A DNA stretch of 64,000 nucleotides from contig NZ_LT821240.1 of assembly GCF_900169525.1 (NCBI RefSeq), forward strand, positions 631,684-695,683. The letters run 5' to 3'. The position numbers and the translations under genes were made by a program. Of this stretch, positions 26,465 to 36,399 are shown in pieces. This DNA is from Corynebacterium pacaense (GTDB taxonomy: Bacteria > Actinomycetota > Actinomycetes > Mycobacteriales > Mycobacteriaceae). Numbering within the stretch: position 1 is the first letter of the stretch; each line of letters starts with the position of its first letter. Under the pieces are notes generated by a model. It saw only the letters and a program-made list of their open reading frames with translations, did not search any database and was not told the origin of the DNA.

Positions 26465-27877
26465 ATGTCACTGCAAGCGTTGGTGCAGACCCTGGTCACA
26501 GTGTTCCCAGCCAATCCGGATCTGGACCTCCTGGTGCTCTCCTGCACCCTGTCCAGTGGTTCGACCTCCCGGTCACTGCGGGGTCGCACACACTCCGGTC
26601 AGACCCGCTTCCCCGAAAGTCCGGAGGAACTTGACGTGGACGAGCTGCGCGGGGAACTCGAGGCAAACCCGTGGACCGCGGAGATCACCGTGCACCGCGA
26701 CGGCGGATGGCGATTCTTCGCGGTGCGGGGAGATCCCCGGGAAACGATTATCGGCCCGACCAGCTTCCCCGAGACCCCGGCCACCCTGCCGGAACTGCCC
26801 ACCGAGGTCCGCGGGCAGATCGCGGATCTGTGGGCGCGCGGCAGCGGCGACTACCTCGCGGAGGACGGTGCTGGCGTCGACAAGCTCAGTGACCTGGCCG
26901 CGGCGATCGGCCAGCCGGTTCCCCCGGAGATCGCCGAGATCCTCAGGCTCAGCGATGGTGCGGAGATCCGCCTGGAGGTCGAGGACTGGGACCGCACACT
27001 AACGGCGGGGTGGTCGCTGCTCTCGACCGGGGGCATCGCCGCGGCGCATGCGGAGTGGGCGGATCTGGCAGCCACCGGCCCCTTCGACGGGGTCGCCTAC
27101 ACCCTGGGCACCCCGGGGGCGACCCAGCCGCGGCTCGCACATCCCGGCTGGATCCCCTTCGCCCACGACCATTCCGGAAATCACCTGGCCGTGGATACCG
27201 TTCCCGGGCCGACGGGGGTCGCCGGACAGGTTCTCGAATTCGGTTCCGACCTCGACTTCGGACCCTTCGTGCACGCCGACTCCATCCTGGACTTCCTCGC
27301 GGGCAGGCGCACCACCTGGCCCTCCGACCCGGGCATCGACCACCGGGTGCAGCTCGAGGACGGTGGCACCCTGACCGGCGAGCAGTTTCCCGGCACCGCC
27401 CAGTCCCTCCGGATCTTCGGCCGCGGCGAGGTCGAGGGTGCCGCGCTGGTGCAGGCGCCGTCGGTGCGTTCACTTCTCATCCGCGGGGCCGCACGCGTCG
27501 ATCTCAACGGGCTGCTCGAACGTCCGCTGCAGGAACTCCGGCTCCTGGACCTCGAGGACATCGATCTCGGCCCGCTGGCAGGCCACCCCACCCTGCGCTC
27601 GGTGACCCTCGAGAATGTCGGCCGCATCCGTGGCGCGGATGCCCTCGAGCACCTGCCCGCGCTGGAATCGGTGTCCCTGTCCGGTCCCGTTCCAGACGAG
27701 CTTGTCGACGCCCTGCGCACCCACCCGGGCCTCCGCCGCCTGGCACTCACCGACCACGACCAGCCGCTGGAGGAGATCACGGCCCTGATCAACCGGATCC
27801 TTCCGGAACCGCTGGTCACCGTCGAGCGCAGCGGTAAGACACCGCATCGGCCCAGGGATGGGATCACACCGAGCTGA
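26465..27877 (+). CDS. SMI1/KNR4-like domain protein with leucine-rich repeats
   Basis: A 470-residue protein. The middle region (about residues 110-290) has the SMI1/KNR4 (SUKH) fold pattern: an acidic helix LGQPVPPEIAEILRLSDGAEI-type segment, then GWSLLSTGGIAAAH and HPGWIPFAHDHSGNHLAVD. The C-terminal 130 residues contain several leucine-rich repeats (LLERPLQELRLLDLEDIDL, LEHLPALESVSLSG). SUKH proteins are often immunity proteins against contact-dependent or secreted toxins. It converges on an Imm-5-like gene. No toxin gene is seen nearby. Confidence 0.72.
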   Translation: MSLQALVQTLVTVFPANPDLDLLVLSCTLSSGSTSRSLRGRTHSGQTRFPESPEELDVDELRGELEANPWTAEITVHRDGGWRFFAVRGDPRETIIGPTSFPETPATLPELPTEVRGQIADLWARGSGDYLAEDGAGVDKLSDLAAAIGQPVPPEIAEILRLSDGAEIRLEVEDWDRTLTAGWSLLSTGGIAAAHAEWADLAATGPFDGVAYTLGTPGATQPRLAHPGWIPFAHDHSGNHLAVDTVPGPTGVAGQVLEFGSDLDFGPFVHADSILDFLAGRRTTWPSDPGIDHRVQLEDGGTLTGEQFPGTAQSLRIFGRGEVEGAALVQAPSVRSLLIRGAARVDLNGLLERPLQELRLLDLEDIDLGPLAGHPTLRSVTLENVGRIRGADALEHLPALESVSLSGPVPDELVDALRTHPGLRRLALTDHDQPLEEITALINRILPEPLVTVERSGKTPHRPRDGITPS

Positions 27878-27915
27878 ACCCCGGTAACCGGATCCGGCGG
27901 GAGTCACGGGCACAT

Positions 27916-28446
27916 TCAGGCAATCTGCCTCTGGATCCGGATAATCGTCGACCCGAGAACCCCACGCGAGAGCAGCCCGCCGGCCAACGGTCCCGCGGCA
28001 TCCTCACCGAGCGGCGGGAGCAATCGCAACGCGACCCGCTCACCTTCCCGGAGATCTGCAATCTGCCAGCGGATCTCCTCATCGACCTTTTCCGGCCGAC
28101 CCGCGTTCGCCAGTGAAACCGCCTTCACGGCATAGGCTGCCGCACCCAGTGCATGAGCACCCATGTGGGCGACAGCCGAGGCCTGGGCGACCGCCCGTGC
28201 GGCCGCGGCACCCGCAGGGGATACCGCAGCCTTCGCCGCCTTAACCGCGATGAAGCGCCGGGCGATCTCTTCGGCGGCGCTGCTGCGCCCCTCGCTGTAT
28301 GCCCGGGTGCGATCGAGTGCATCCCGGATCTCATCCTGCGCCGAAGCTTCGGCCTCGAAGAGCGGGACCACCCGCGCGGCACACGCCGCCGCCCAGCGGG
28401 CAACGATGCGACGGTCTGAATCACTCAGGGTTTGAGGCGAAACCAT
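27916..28446 (-). CDS. Imm-5-like putative immunity protein
   Basis: A 176-residue, helix-rich, Ala-rich protein. The N-terminal LSDSDRRIVARWAAACAARVVPLFEAEASAQDE and the RAYSEGRSSAAEEIARRF segment match the Imm-5-like family of putative immunity proteins from polymorphic toxin loci. No catalytic motif. No toxin is present in the window, so it may be an orphan protecting against other strains' toxins. Family membership is from pattern recognition; an alternative reading is a general helical bundle of unknown use. Confidence 0.68.
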   Translation of the reverse strand: MVSPQTLSDSDRRIVARWAAACAARVVPLFEAEASAQDEIRDALDRTRAYSEGRSSAAEEIARRFIAVKAAKAAVSPAGAAAARAVAQASAVAHMGAHALGAAAYAVKAVSLANAGRPEKVDEEIRWQIADLREGERVALRLLPPLGEDAAGPLAGGLLSRGVLGSTIIRIQRQIA

Positions 28447-28517
28447 GCACCGAGTGTCTCACACCCTGAGGCCATCGATCCCGGGTATCCCGCGTCGGGA
28501 CGTATCTGACCGGGGAG

Positions 28518-29603
28518 CTATACGTTGAATTTGAACTCCACCACGTCCCCGTCCTCCATGACGTAGTCCTTGCCCTCCTGACGCACCTTGCCCGCGGCCT
28601 TGGCCTCGGCCATGGATCCGGCGGCGTCGAGATCGGAAAAGGACACGATCTCGGCCTTGATGAAGCCCCGCTCGAAGTCGGTGTGGATCACCCCGGCGGC
28701 CTGCGGGGCGGTATCGCCCTTGTGGATGGTCCAGGCCCGGGATTCCTTGGGGCCCGCGGTGAGGTAGGTCTGCAGGCCGAGCGTGTCAAAGCCGGCGCGG
28801 GCCAGGGAGTGCAGGCCGGGCTCGGACTGCCCCACGGACTCGAGGAGCTCGGCGGCCTCCTCGTCTTCGAGCTCGAGGAGCTCGGTCTCGGTCTGGGCGT
28901 CGAGGAACACGCTATCGGCGGGGGCGACCAGGGCACGGAGCTCCTCCTTGCGCGCCTCGTCGGTGAGAACCTCCTCATCGGAGTTGAACACATAGAGGAA
29001 GGGCTTGGCCGTCATCAGGTGGAGATCACGCAGCAGGGACAGGTCAACCTCCCCGTTCTTGGCCGCGGTGAACAGCGTGCGGTCATCCTCGAGAATCCCC
29101 AGGGCCTTCTGCACCTCGGCGACGACCTCGCCCAGCGACTTGTCCTTGCGGGCATCCTTCTCCAGGCGCGGGAGTGCCTTCTCGATGGTCTGCAGGTCCG
29201 CGAGGATCAGTTCGGTGTTGATCACGGATATGTCGGTCGCCGGGTCGACGCGGCCCTCGACGTGGATGACGTTGTCATCGCTGAAGGCGCGGACGACCTG
29301 ACAGATGGCGTCGGCCTCGCGGATATTGGCCAGGAAGGCGTTACCCATTCCCTCACCCTCGGAGGCGCCCTTGACGATGCCGGCGATGTCCACGAAGGAC
29401 ACCGTCGCCGGCAGTATCCGCTCGGAGCCGAAGATCTCCGCCAGGCGGGTCAGGCGCGCATCCGGAAGCTCCACAAGACCAACATTGGGTTCGATGGTGG
29501 CGAAGGGGTAGTTCGCCGCCAGAACATCATTGCGGGTCAGGGCGTTGAAGAGGGTGGATTTGCCCACGTTGGGCAGGCCGACGATTCCGAGAGTAAGGGT
29601 CAC
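28518..29603 (-). CDS. ychF: Redox-regulated ATPase YchF (OLA1 family)
   Basis: A 361-residue ribosome-associated Obg-family P-loop protein that prefers ATP. G1 motif GLPNVGKST, then DIAGIVKGASEGEGMGN (switch region), NSDEE in the base-recognition position (NxxE, explaining ATP preference) and a C-terminal TGS domain with TAGPKESRAWTIHKGDTAPQAAG. The GTG at 29603 (VTLTLGIVG) is preferred to an upstream start because TAGGAT ends 8 bases before it and it matches the family N-terminus. Confidence 0.95.
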   Translation of the reverse strand: MTLTLGIVGLPNVGKSTLFNALTRNDVLAANYPFATIEPNVGLVELPDARLTRLAEIFGSERILPATVSFVDIAGIVKGASEGEGMGNAFLANIREADAICQVVRAFSDDNVIHVEGRVDPATDISVINTELILADLQTIEKALPRLEKDARKDKSLGEVVAEVQKALGILEDDRTLFTAAKNGEVDLSLLRDLHLMTAKPFLYVFNSDEEVLTDEARKEELRALVAPADSVFLDAQTETELLELEDEEAAELLESVGQSEPGLHSLARAGFDTLGLQTYLTAGPKESRAWTIHKGDTAPQAAGVIHTDFERGFIKAEIVSFSDLDAAGSMAEAKAAGKVRQEGKDYVMEDGDVVEFKFNV

Positions 29604-29642
29604 GGGCACTAATCCTAGCAACCCCCGCGGACACGGATGCCC

Positions 29643-30047
29643 CTAGGACGGCAGCTTGTCGACGAAACGGTCCCGCGACACCACCCCGCGCTGATGGGTA
29701 CCGGTGCTGATCACTCCGTGCTCATCACGGGCGGTGATCCCGAAGGTCAGGGTGCGGCGGTCGACACCGAGCAGCTCGGCCTCCACGGTCACCGTGGAGC
29801 CGGGCACCGTCGGTGCCTGGTGGGACAGATCGACGTGGGTACCGAGGGAGATCTCGCCCTCATCGAGATGCGCGGCGATCAGCTGCATGCACGCCCATTC
29901 GATGATCCCGACCATGTAGCCGGTGGCGAGCACCTTCGGCATCGAGCGGAACTCCGGGGCCTCGGGAAGCAGGTGCGGGACGGTGCGATCCTCGGGCACC
30001 GGGTAGTTCATCGTGTGGGTGAGCCCGGGGGCCAGGGATTCCTTCAT
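29643..30047 (-). CDS. Hotdog-fold thioesterase
   Basis: A 134-residue protein of the thioesterase superfamily, near the fluoroacetyl-CoA-thioesterase type. Seen: an initial helix MKESLAPGLTHTMNYPVPEDRTVPHL and the long hotdog helix VGIIEWACMQLIAAHLDEGEISLGTHVDLSHQAPTVPGSTVTV. The catalytic Glu (in IIEWAC) and His (VDLSHQ) are present. Substrate unknown. AGAGGAAAAG precedes the ATG. It sits directly downstream of no gene on the same strand within 100 bases, so it is probably monocistronic. Confidence 0.85.
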   Translation of the reverse strand: MKESLAPGLTHTMNYPVPEDRTVPHLLPEAPEFRSMPKVLATGYMVGIIEWACMQLIAAHLDEGEISLGTHVDLSHQAPTVPGSTVTVEAELLGVDRRTLTFGITARDEHGVISTGTHQRGVVSRDRFVDKLPS

Positions 30048-30105
30048 GTCTTTTCCTCTCGTGGACGCGTCAAACTGTGTTTGACGGCCAATCTACGCGC
30101 TCCGG

Positions 30106-30118
30106 GGCGTCGACAAGC
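30106..30118 (+). repeat. Dispersed 13-mer GGCGTCGAYAAGC, intergenic copy
   Basis: Exact copy (GGCGTCGACAAGC) in the gap between the thioesterase and AI-2E genes, upstream of both starts. Confidence 0.7.
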
Positions 30119-30164
30119 GTGTTTCCCGTGCTTTAACCACCGGAAGCGGGCACAATGGTTTCTT

Positions 30165-31604
30165 GTGGCAAGGATGGATGATTTTCCGCAGCAGCTCGAC
30201 GGCTTCGTCGGGGACGACACCAGGGAGCCCGCCCCGGAAACCGATGAATCGGTCGGGGGTGCACCCCTGGACCGGATCGATCGTTCAATAATCATCGGTG
30301 ACATTCTGCGCAGGGTCTCGATGTGGAGCATGAGACTGCTCCTCATCGCCGCCGCGGCCTATGTGGCCTGGCTGATCCTCGGCCAGCTCTGGCGGGGCGT
30401 GCTCCCGGTCATGCTCGCGCTGATCGTGTGCACGGTGCTCTCGGTGCCCAACAGCTGGCTGCGCAGGCACGGGGTTCCACCTGCCCTGGCGGCGCTGGTC
30501 ACCATCGTCTCCTTCTTCGCCATCGTCCTGGGGGTGTTCTGGTTCATCGCACCCTCGATCGGCAGGCAGTCCCAGACCCTCTACTATCAGGCCTTCGAGG
30601 GGATCCTCTCGGTTCAGCTGTGGCTGCAGGGGCCGCCGCTCAACGTCAATCCCGGTGATCTGAACAATTTCTTCAACGAGGCCGCGGCCTGGCTGCAGAA
30701 CCAGGCCGGGACCATCGCGGGCGAGATCTTCTCCGGACTCGGGATGGCCACCAGCGTGGTGGTCACCCTCGGCGTCGTCCTGGTGCTGACCTTCTTCTTC
30801 CTCAAGGACGGGTCCCGTTTTCTGCCCTGGGCGAGGCAGGTGGTCGGTGAGACCTCCGGGTGGCACCTGACCGAGCTGCTCACCCGGGCCTGGAAGACCC
30901 TGTCCGGATTCATCCGCGCGCAGGCGATAGTCTCCGCCGTCGACGCCTTCTTCATCGGCCTCGGCCTGGTGCTGATCGGGGTCCCCATGGCGCTCGCCCT
31001 GTCGGTGATCACCTTCATCGCCGGATTCATCCCCATCGTCGGCGCCTTCACCGCAGGGGCCCTGGCCGTCCTGGTCGCACTGGTCTCCCTGGGGTTCACC
31101 GAGGCCGTGATGGTGCTGGTTCTGGTGGTGGCGGTGCAGCAGCTCGAGGGAAACATCCTCTCCCCGATCCTGCAGTCCAGGGCCATGAACCTGCATCCGG
31201 TGATCGTGCTGCTGTCCGTCACCGTCGGTGGCACGCTGTTCAACATCATCGGGGCATTCCTCGCCGTTCCCATCGCCGCGATGATCGCGGTGGTCTTCCG
31301 CTACGTCCAGGACATGACCTCGATCAGGGCAGGTGAGAAGTCAGCCGAGGACCTCACCTACGCCAGTGACTTCGGCCCGCTCGCCGGACGCCACGCGGAG
31401 GCGCAGGGGGCGCTGTTCCGCCAGGAGCACTACCAGACGCTGCTGAACTCACCGAGCACCTCGGAGCTGAACATACCGGAGGGCTTTGATGAACCTGACC
31501 GGGTCGATCGCACCGACATCCGTCGCGGTCAGCTCAGGAAGCGACTGGCCGCCGCCCGCACCACCACAGCACAGGCGTTCGAGAAACTGCGGAAGCGACC
31601 CTAG
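30165..31604 (+). CDS. AI-2E/PerM family membrane transporter
   Basis: A 479-residue integral membrane protein of the AI-2E exporter family. Eight helices are seen; the C-terminal half has FIAGFIPIVGAFTAGALAVLVALVSLGF and QQLEGNILSPILQSRAMNLHPVIVLLSVTVGGTLF, the family signature. The N- and C-termini are long and charged. CACAAT at 30151-30156 ends 8 bases before the GTG at 30165, a leaderless arrangement, and the same CACAATGGTT sequence precedes coaA. The true substrate in this lineage is unknown. It is followed by rmuC after 32 bases. Confidence 0.9.
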   Translation: MARMDDFPQQLDGFVGDDTREPAPETDESVGGAPLDRIDRSIIIGDILRRVSMWSMRLLLIAAAAYVAWLILGQLWRGVLPVMLALIVCTVLSVPNSWLRRHGVPPALAALVTIVSFFAIVLGVFWFIAPSIGRQSQTLYYQAFEGILSVQLWLQGPPLNVNPGDLNNFFNEAAAWLQNQAGTIAGEIFSGLGMATSVVVTLGVVLVLTFFFLKDGSRFLPWARQVVGETSGWHLTELLTRAWKTLSGFIRAQAIVSAVDAFFIGLGLVLIGVPMALALSVITFIAGFIPIVGAFTAGALAVLVALVSLGFTEAVMVLVLVVAVQQLEGNILSPILQSRAMNLHPVIVLLSVTVGGTLFNIIGAFLAVPIAAMIAVVFRYVQDMTSIRAGEKSAEDLTYASDFGPLAGRHAEAQGALFRQEHYQTLLNSPSTSELNIPEGFDEPDRVDRTDIRRGQLRKRLAAARTTTAQAFEKLRKRP

Positions 31605-31636
31605 CCCCGTCCACCCCGTGTGGCACAGTGGCAGGC

Positions 31637-32773
31637 ATGAATTCCACGGCTGTCACTCTCATCATCCTCATCGTCGGCATAGCCATCGGCGCACTGATCG
31701 GCTGGCTGGCGCGCGGCAACCGTGAGGCCGGGAGAAGCACCGCTGAGCTGCGTGAACTGGCACGGACCCTGGAGCGCAGAAATGATCCGGAATCGCTGGC
31801 CCACAACCTCGGGGAATCACTGGGCAATTCCCTCAGGCCGCTGCACGACGGACTCAACCAGCTCAGCGGTCGCGTGCACTCCCTTGACGTGGAGCGGGCG
31901 GAATCGATGGCGGCCCTGGCCTCGCAGGTGCAGTCCATGACCAGGACCTCGGCCCTATTGTCGGACCGGACCAACAGACTGGTCTCCGCCCTCCGGGCAC
32001 CGCAGGTCCGCGGACGCTGGGGGGAGATGCAGCTGGAGCGGGTGGTCGAGCTGGCCGGGATGCAGCGACACTGCGATTTTGACACCCAGGTCACCGTCAG
32101 GGTCGGCGGACAGACGATGCGACCGGACATGGTGATCAACCTCAGTGGGAACCGCCACATCATCGTCGACGCCAAGGTGCCCTTCACCTCCTACCTCGAC
32201 GCCATGGAATCCGAGGATCCCGAGGAGCATGAGGCCTTCCTGCGCCGTCACGCCTACCAGCTGCGCCAACACGTCACGCAGCTGTCCGCCAAGCAGTACA
32301 CCGAGGGCTTCAGCCAGTCCCCCGAGTTTGTCATCCTCTTCGTCCCCGCCGACCCCTTCCTCGACGCCGCTCTGATCAACGATCCGGAGCTACTCGAGTA
32401 CGCCTTCTCCCGCGACATCGTGCTGGCCACCCCCTCCACCCTGATGGTCCTGCTGCGCACGGTGGCGATGGGCTGGCAGCAGGAGGCTGTGACGCAGCAG
32501 GCCGCCGAGGTCCAGCGCCTGGGCAAGCAACTCTACACCCGCCTGAACACGATGGCAGAACACTACAACCGCGTCGGCGGAGCGCTGGACAAAGCCGTCG
32601 ACGCCTTCAACTCGACCCTGAACTCCATAGACTCCAGGGTGATGGTCACCGCCCGCAAACTCGCTGAGATGGACGTGCTCTCGCCCACCGCCGCAAAAAT
32701 CACCGAACCCACTCCCCTGAGCGCGCAGAGCAGACATGCTGCAGGAAGTGAAACCGCAACTGACCAGGGGTAG
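31637..32773 (+). CDS. rmuC: DNA recombination protein RmuC family
   Basis: A 378-residue membrane-anchored nuclease-fold protein. Residues 1-25 form a transmembrane helix, then a charged coiled-coil (to about residue 115), then the RmuC core with PQVRGRWGEMQLERVVELAGM, a PD-(D/E)XK-like IIVDAKVPFTSYLDA and FVPADPFLDAA. RmuC limits inversions and other rearrangements in E. coli. CACAGT ends 7 bases before the ATG at 31637; a GTG 9 bases upstream is less likely. Confidence 0.93.
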   Translation: MNSTAVTLIILIVGIAIGALIGWLARGNREAGRSTAELRELARTLERRNDPESLAHNLGESLGNSLRPLHDGLNQLSGRVHSLDVERAESMAALASQVQSMTRTSALLSDRTNRLVSALRAPQVRGRWGEMQLERVVELAGMQRHCDFDTQVTVRVGGQTMRPDMVINLSGNRHIIVDAKVPFTSYLDAMESEDPEEHEAFLRRHAYQLRQHVTQLSAKQYTEGFSQSPEFVILFVPADPFLDAALINDPELLEYAFSRDIVLATPSTLMVLLRTVAMGWQQEAVTQQAAEVQRLGKQLYTRLNTMAEHYNRVGGALDKAVDAFNSTLNSIDSRVMVTARKLAEMDVLSPTAAKITEPTPLSAQSRHAAGSETATDQG

Positions 32774-32833
32774 CCGGCGCGACCCCGGCGCCAGAATCCA
32801 GTTTCAGGACAAGAAACGGTAACATTGTCCAAC

Positions 32834-33676
32834 GTGTCACATGGATCAGCGTCAGCGAGGCGAACCCAACCCAGGCCAGCGCAGCAGGGCGGCTTCGCCG
32901 GTTTGCCCACCTGGTCGGGTTCCGCAATCATTCTCGCCTGCCTGATCACCGGTCTGCTCATCAGCCTGTACCTGGGCCGACTGGGCCTGACCTACCAGTT
33001 GATCTTCATTCTCGGCGCACTGACGGTCACCCTGCTCGTCGAGGCCCGCGGCCTGTTTCTCACCGTCGCGGCCATTCCCCTGCTCTTTGGACTGACCACC
33101 CCGGTCGCGTCCTGGCTGATCAGCCAGCAGGGAATAAACTCGGGCTCGGGTTTTTCCACCACCAAGATACTCACGGCCATCTACCCCCTGGCGCAGTTCT
33201 TCCCCACCCTGATCATGGTCACGATCGTCTCGGCCTTCATCGCGGTGGTCAGAATCATGCTCCTGCGCAGAAATGAGCAGAACACCCAGGTCGTGGGGGA
33301 ACGGGCCCGGAGAGCGCAACGTGCCGCCGACCGCGCGAACACCACCACGGCGACGAAGGCCCGGGCACAGACCAGCCGGACGCGCACCCGCCGGGCCCCG
33401 GCACCGGCGGAGGAAGATAACCAGCAGGTCACGGTGGACGAGTTGATCCGTCGGAGTCAGCAGCGACGGCAGCACACCGCACAGGTCCAGGCGGACAGGG
33501 GCGTGCGCTACACCCCCAGGCCGGGACCCCGGGTCACCCCCGAACCAGAGCCGAAGGCACAGCAGGCACCGCTGACCCGCGAGTTTCCCACCCAGCCGCC
33601 GGTGGACCCGCGGGAGCGTCGGCAGGCACCCCCGCCGCGACGCCGCCTCACCCTCGATGACGATCTCTACAGCTAG
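32834..33676 (+). CDS. Membrane protein of the DUF6542 type with basic/proline-rich tail
   Basis: A 280-residue protein with about four hydrophobic helices between residues 25 and 145 (IILACLITGLLISLYLG, LIFILGALTVTLLVEARGLFLTVAAIPLLFGL, FFPTLIMVTIVSAFIAVV) and a long Arg-, Pro- and Gln-rich C-terminal tail ending LDDDLYS. The family is found in Corynebacteriales beside xseA/ispH and has no known function. GTG at 32834 is chosen because TAACAT ends 8 bases before it; a TTG 9 bases upstream is also in frame. Confidence 0.75.
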   Translation: MSHGSASARRTQPRPAQQGGFAGLPTWSGSAIILACLITGLLISLYLGRLGLTYQLIFILGALTVTLLVEARGLFLTVAAIPLLFGLTTPVASWLISQQGINSGSGFSTTKILTAIYPLAQFFPTLIMVTIVSAFIAVVRIMLLRRNEQNTQVVGERARRAQRAADRANTTTATKARAQTSRTRTRRAPAPAEEDNQQVTVDELIRRSQQRRQHTAQVQADRGVRYTPRPGPRVTPEPEPKAQQAPLTREFPTQPPVDPRERRQAPPPRRRLTLDDDLYS

Positions 33677-33695
33677 ATACCTCCAGTAGATACCT

Positions 33696-34676
33696 CTAGG
33701 TACGTGCCGGGCGCAGCACTCTCGGCAGTGCGAAGACGATCTTCTCCGCGGCCGAGGTGACCTCCTCAACGTCGTTGAAGCCGAACTCGGAGAGCCGTTC
33801 CACCACTCCCTGCACGAGGATCTCCGGCACCGAGGCGCCCGAGGAGATCCCCACCGTGGTCACACCATCCAGCCACGCGGGATCGATCTCCCGGGCGAAA
33901 TCGACGAGGTGGGCGGCATCGGCACCGGACTGTCTGGCCACCTCGACGAGGCGGACCGAGTTGGAGGAGTTCTTCGAACCGACCACGATCATCAGCTCGC
34001 AGGCCTCGGCGATCGCCTTGACGGCCACCTGACGATTCTGCGTGGCGTAGCAGATGTCATCGGAGGGCGGATCCTGCAGCTGGGGGTACCTCACCTTGAG
34101 GGCGCGGACGATCTCCATGGTTTCATCGACCGAGAGCGTGGTCTGGGACAGCCACATCAGATTCGGCTCGTCCGCCAGGAACGCGGGGAGCTTCTCCACA
34201 CCTGCGAGCCCGTCCACCAGGTGGGTCTTCTCCGGCGAGTGCCCCATCGTCCCCTCGACCTCCTCATGACCCTCGTGCCCGATGAACAGAATCTGGAATC
34301 CCTGCTTGTCGAAGCGCCTGACCTCATTGTGGACCTTGGTCACCAGCGGGCAGGCCGCGTCGATGGCCTTGAGGTTCTTAGCCGCAGCCTCCGCGTGGAC
34401 CGCGGGGCTTACGCCGTGGGCGGAGAAGACCATGTGGGCGCCCTCAGGCGCATCCGAGGCTTCGTTGACGAAGATGGCACCCTTTTCCGCGAGGGTATCA
34501 ACCACGTAGCGGTTGTGCACGATCTCCTTGCGCACGTACACCGGGGCACCGTACTGCTCCAGGGCGCGTTCCACCGTCTCCACGGCGCGGTCCACGCCGG
34601 CGCAGTATCCGCGCGGGGCGGCGAGCAGAATCTTCTTTCCGGTTTCGTTCTCGGAGTGTGTCAGGGGTGAACTCAT
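33696..34676 (-). CDS. ispH: 4-hydroxy-3-methylbut-2-enyl diphosphate reductase
   Basis: A 326-residue iron-sulfur enzyme making IPP and DMAPP in the last step of the MEP isoprenoid pathway. The three cluster ligands are seen: Cys25 in PRGYCAGV, Cys109 in IDAACPL and a third in [11 protein letters not shown], with conserved His54 (IVHN) and His87 (SAHG). The start MSSPLTH at 34676 has TACGCT ending 7 bases upstream. It is divergent from xseA, an arrangement shared with mycobacteria. Confidence 0.97.
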   Translation of the reverse strand: MSSPLTHSENETGKKILLAAPRGYCAGVDRAVETVERALEQYGAPVYVRKEIVHNRYVVDTLAEKGAIFVNEASDAPEGAHMVFSAHGVSPAVHAEAAAKNLKAIDAACPLVTKVHNEVRRFDKQGFQILFIGHEGHEEVEGTMGHSPEKTHLVDGLAGVEKLPAFLADEPNLMWLSQTTLSVDETMEIVRALKVRYPQLQDPPSDDICYATQNRQVAVKAIAEACELMIVVGSKNSSNSVRLVEVARQSGADAAHLVDFAREIDPAWLDGVTTVGISSGASVPEILVQGVVERLSEFGFNDVEEVTSAAEKIVFALPRVLRPART

Positions 34677-34800
34677 GGATCCCAGCGTATCCAACGTTGA
34701 GGCCAAACACCTAGACTGGGAACCTGACCTCCCCGCCGAGGGCGGGGAATGATAGCTCAAATCACTGAAGCCCCGGAAGAAGTGGGAGGATCACACGCCT

Positions 34801-36042
34801 GTGCCGTCTGCGAATTCAACGCCGGAGACCCCCTGGCCGGTACGCGAGGTCAACAACCAGGTCAAGAACTGGATCGAGCGTCTGGGACACCTGTGGGTGG
34901 AGGGGCAGCTCGCCCAGATCAACGTCAAACCCTCCTGGAAGCTGTCCTACCTCACGCTCCGCGACGTGGAACAGGAGGCCTCGGTCCAGCTCACCTGTCC
35001 CACCGAGCTCATCCGCAACCGGCCGACCCCGCTCAAGGACGGCGACCGCGTGGTCGTCTACGGCAAACCGGCCTTCTATGCGGGGCGTGGCACCTTCTCC
35101 CTGTGGGTCACCGACATCCGCCCGGTGGGTATCGGCGAGCTGCTCGCGCGCATCGAGGACCTGCGCAGGAGACTGGCGGCCGAGGGGCTCTTCGATGCCT
35201 CCAGAAAAAAGCGCCTGCCCTTTCTTCCCACCAGGGTGGGACTGATCACCGGACGGGGTTCCGCCGCCGAGCGCGACGTGCTCAGCGTTGCCAGGGACCG
35301 CTGGCCGGAGGTGTCCTTCAGGGTGATCAACACCGCGGTGCAGGGAGCCGGCGCCGTCCCCGAGATCATCGCTGCGCTGCACCAGCTGGATGAGGATCCG
35401 GAGGTTGATGTCATCATCATCGCCCGCGGCGGTGGTTCGGTGGAGGACCTGCTGCCCTTTTCCGAGGAGGGACTGCAAAGAGCCGTGGCCGCGGCACGGA
35501 CCCCCGTTGTCTCAGCCATCGGGCACGAACCAGACACCCCCGTCCTGGACAATGTGGCCGATCTGCGTGCGGCGACCCCCACGGACGCCGCCAAGCGCGT
35601 GGTTCCCGATGTCGCCGAGGAGCGGCTGCTGATCCGCCAGCTCCGGGACCGGGGCGCAGCGGCCCTGCGTGGCTGGGTCAGGCGCGAGGAGGAGGCGCTG
35701 AAATCGATCCGCTCCCGTCCGGTTCTCGCGGACCCGATGACGCCGATTCTGCGCCGGCGTGAGGAGATAGAGCGCGCGCTCGCCCTGATCCGACGCGATG
35801 TCAGCCATCTGCTGCGCACGGAGATCTCCACGGTGGACTCACTGCGCGCCCAGGTCGCCGCCCTCGGCCCCTCGGCCACCCTCGCCCGTGGGTACTCCGT
35901 GGTTCAGGTCCTTCCACGCGACGGGTCACCACCGGAGGTGGTGACCACCATCGCCCAGTCCCCTCCGGGCAGCCAGTTGCGCATCAGGGTCGCCGACGGC
36001 TCCATCACCGCGGCGGCCATGGGAACCCAGTCAGCCGACTAG
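34801..36042 (+). CDS. xseA: Exodeoxyribonuclease VII large subunit
   Basis: A 413-residue subunit of exonuclease VII, which degrades single-stranded DNA to oligonucleotides. N-terminal OB-fold ([26 protein letters not shown]), then the catalytic domain with [36 protein letters not shown] and [22 protein letters not shown], and a coiled-coil tail. The GTG start has GGAGG 13 bases upstream, rather far, so an internal start cannot be excluded. The leader carries a hairpin CCCCGCC-GAG-GGCGGGG at 34731-34747. xseB follows after 33 bases. Confidence 0.95.
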   Translation: MPSANSTPETPWPVREVNNQVKNWIERLGHLWVEGQLAQINVKPSWKLSYLTLRDVEQEASVQLTCPTELIRNRPTPLKDGDRVVVYGKPAFYAGRGTFSLWVTDIRPVGIGELLARIEDLRRRLAAEGLFDASRKKRLPFLPTRVGLITGRGSAAERDVLSVARDRWPEVSFRVINTAVQGAGAVPEIIAALHQLDEDPEVDVIIIARGGGSVEDLLPFSEEGLQRAVAAARTPVVSAIGHEPDTPVLDNVADLRAATPTDAAKRVVPDVAEERLLIRQLRDRGAAALRGWVRREEEALKSIRSRPVLADPMTPILRRREEIERALALIRRDVSHLLRTEISTVDSLRAQVAALGPSATLARGYSVVQVLPRDGSPPEVVTTIAQSPPGSQLRIRVADGSITAAAMGTQSAD

Positions 36043-36075
36043 TTTTCACATCGAGTCTCAATCCAAGGAGCAGCA

Positions 36076-36324
36076 ATGAGCAACCCCAACGTCATCGGAT
36101 CCGGACGAGGCGACGCCGCCTTCGTCCCGGTGGAGGAACTCTCCTATGAACAGGCCAGAGATGAGCTGGTGGAGATAGTCAAGATCCTTGAACTCGGACA
36201 GATGGGCCTCGATGAGTCGCTGAGCTACTGGGAAAGGGGGGAATCCCTGGCCAGGCGATGCGAGGAGCATCTCGGCGGCGCCTCACAGCGGGTCGAGGAG
36301 GCGCTGAAGAAGGTTAGCGAGTAG
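36076..36324 (+). CDS. xseB: Exodeoxyribonuclease VII small subunit
   Basis: An 82-residue helical protein that binds the large subunit in several copies. Seen: [45 protein letters not shown], the XseB core. AAGGAGCA before the ATG is a good ribosome site, and the gene follows xseA by 33 bases in one transcript. Length is normal for the family. Confidence 0.96.
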   Translation: MSNPNVIGSGRGDAAFVPVEELSYEQARDELVEIVKILELGQMGLDESLSYWERGESLARRCEEHLGGASQRVEEALKKVSE

Positions 36325-36373
36325 GTTTTGTCCGCGCTGCGGCCGCCGCGCCGCCGCGACCACGGTCGGTGCG

Positions 36374-36386
36374 GGCGTCGACAAGC
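36374..36386 (+). repeat. Dispersed 13-mer GGCGTCGAYAAGC, intergenic copy
   Basis: Exact copy in the short convergent gap after xseB and before the DUF4245 stop, where a terminator might be expected; it forms no hairpin itself. Confidence 0.7.
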
Positions 36387-36399
36387 CCGTAATTCAGGC

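Noticed and set aside
29637..30164. Extension of the AI-2E gene upstream to 29637
   Set aside because: The extension is antisense to the thioesterase gene and lacks transporter features; CACAAT 8 bases before the GTG at 30165 marks the likely start.
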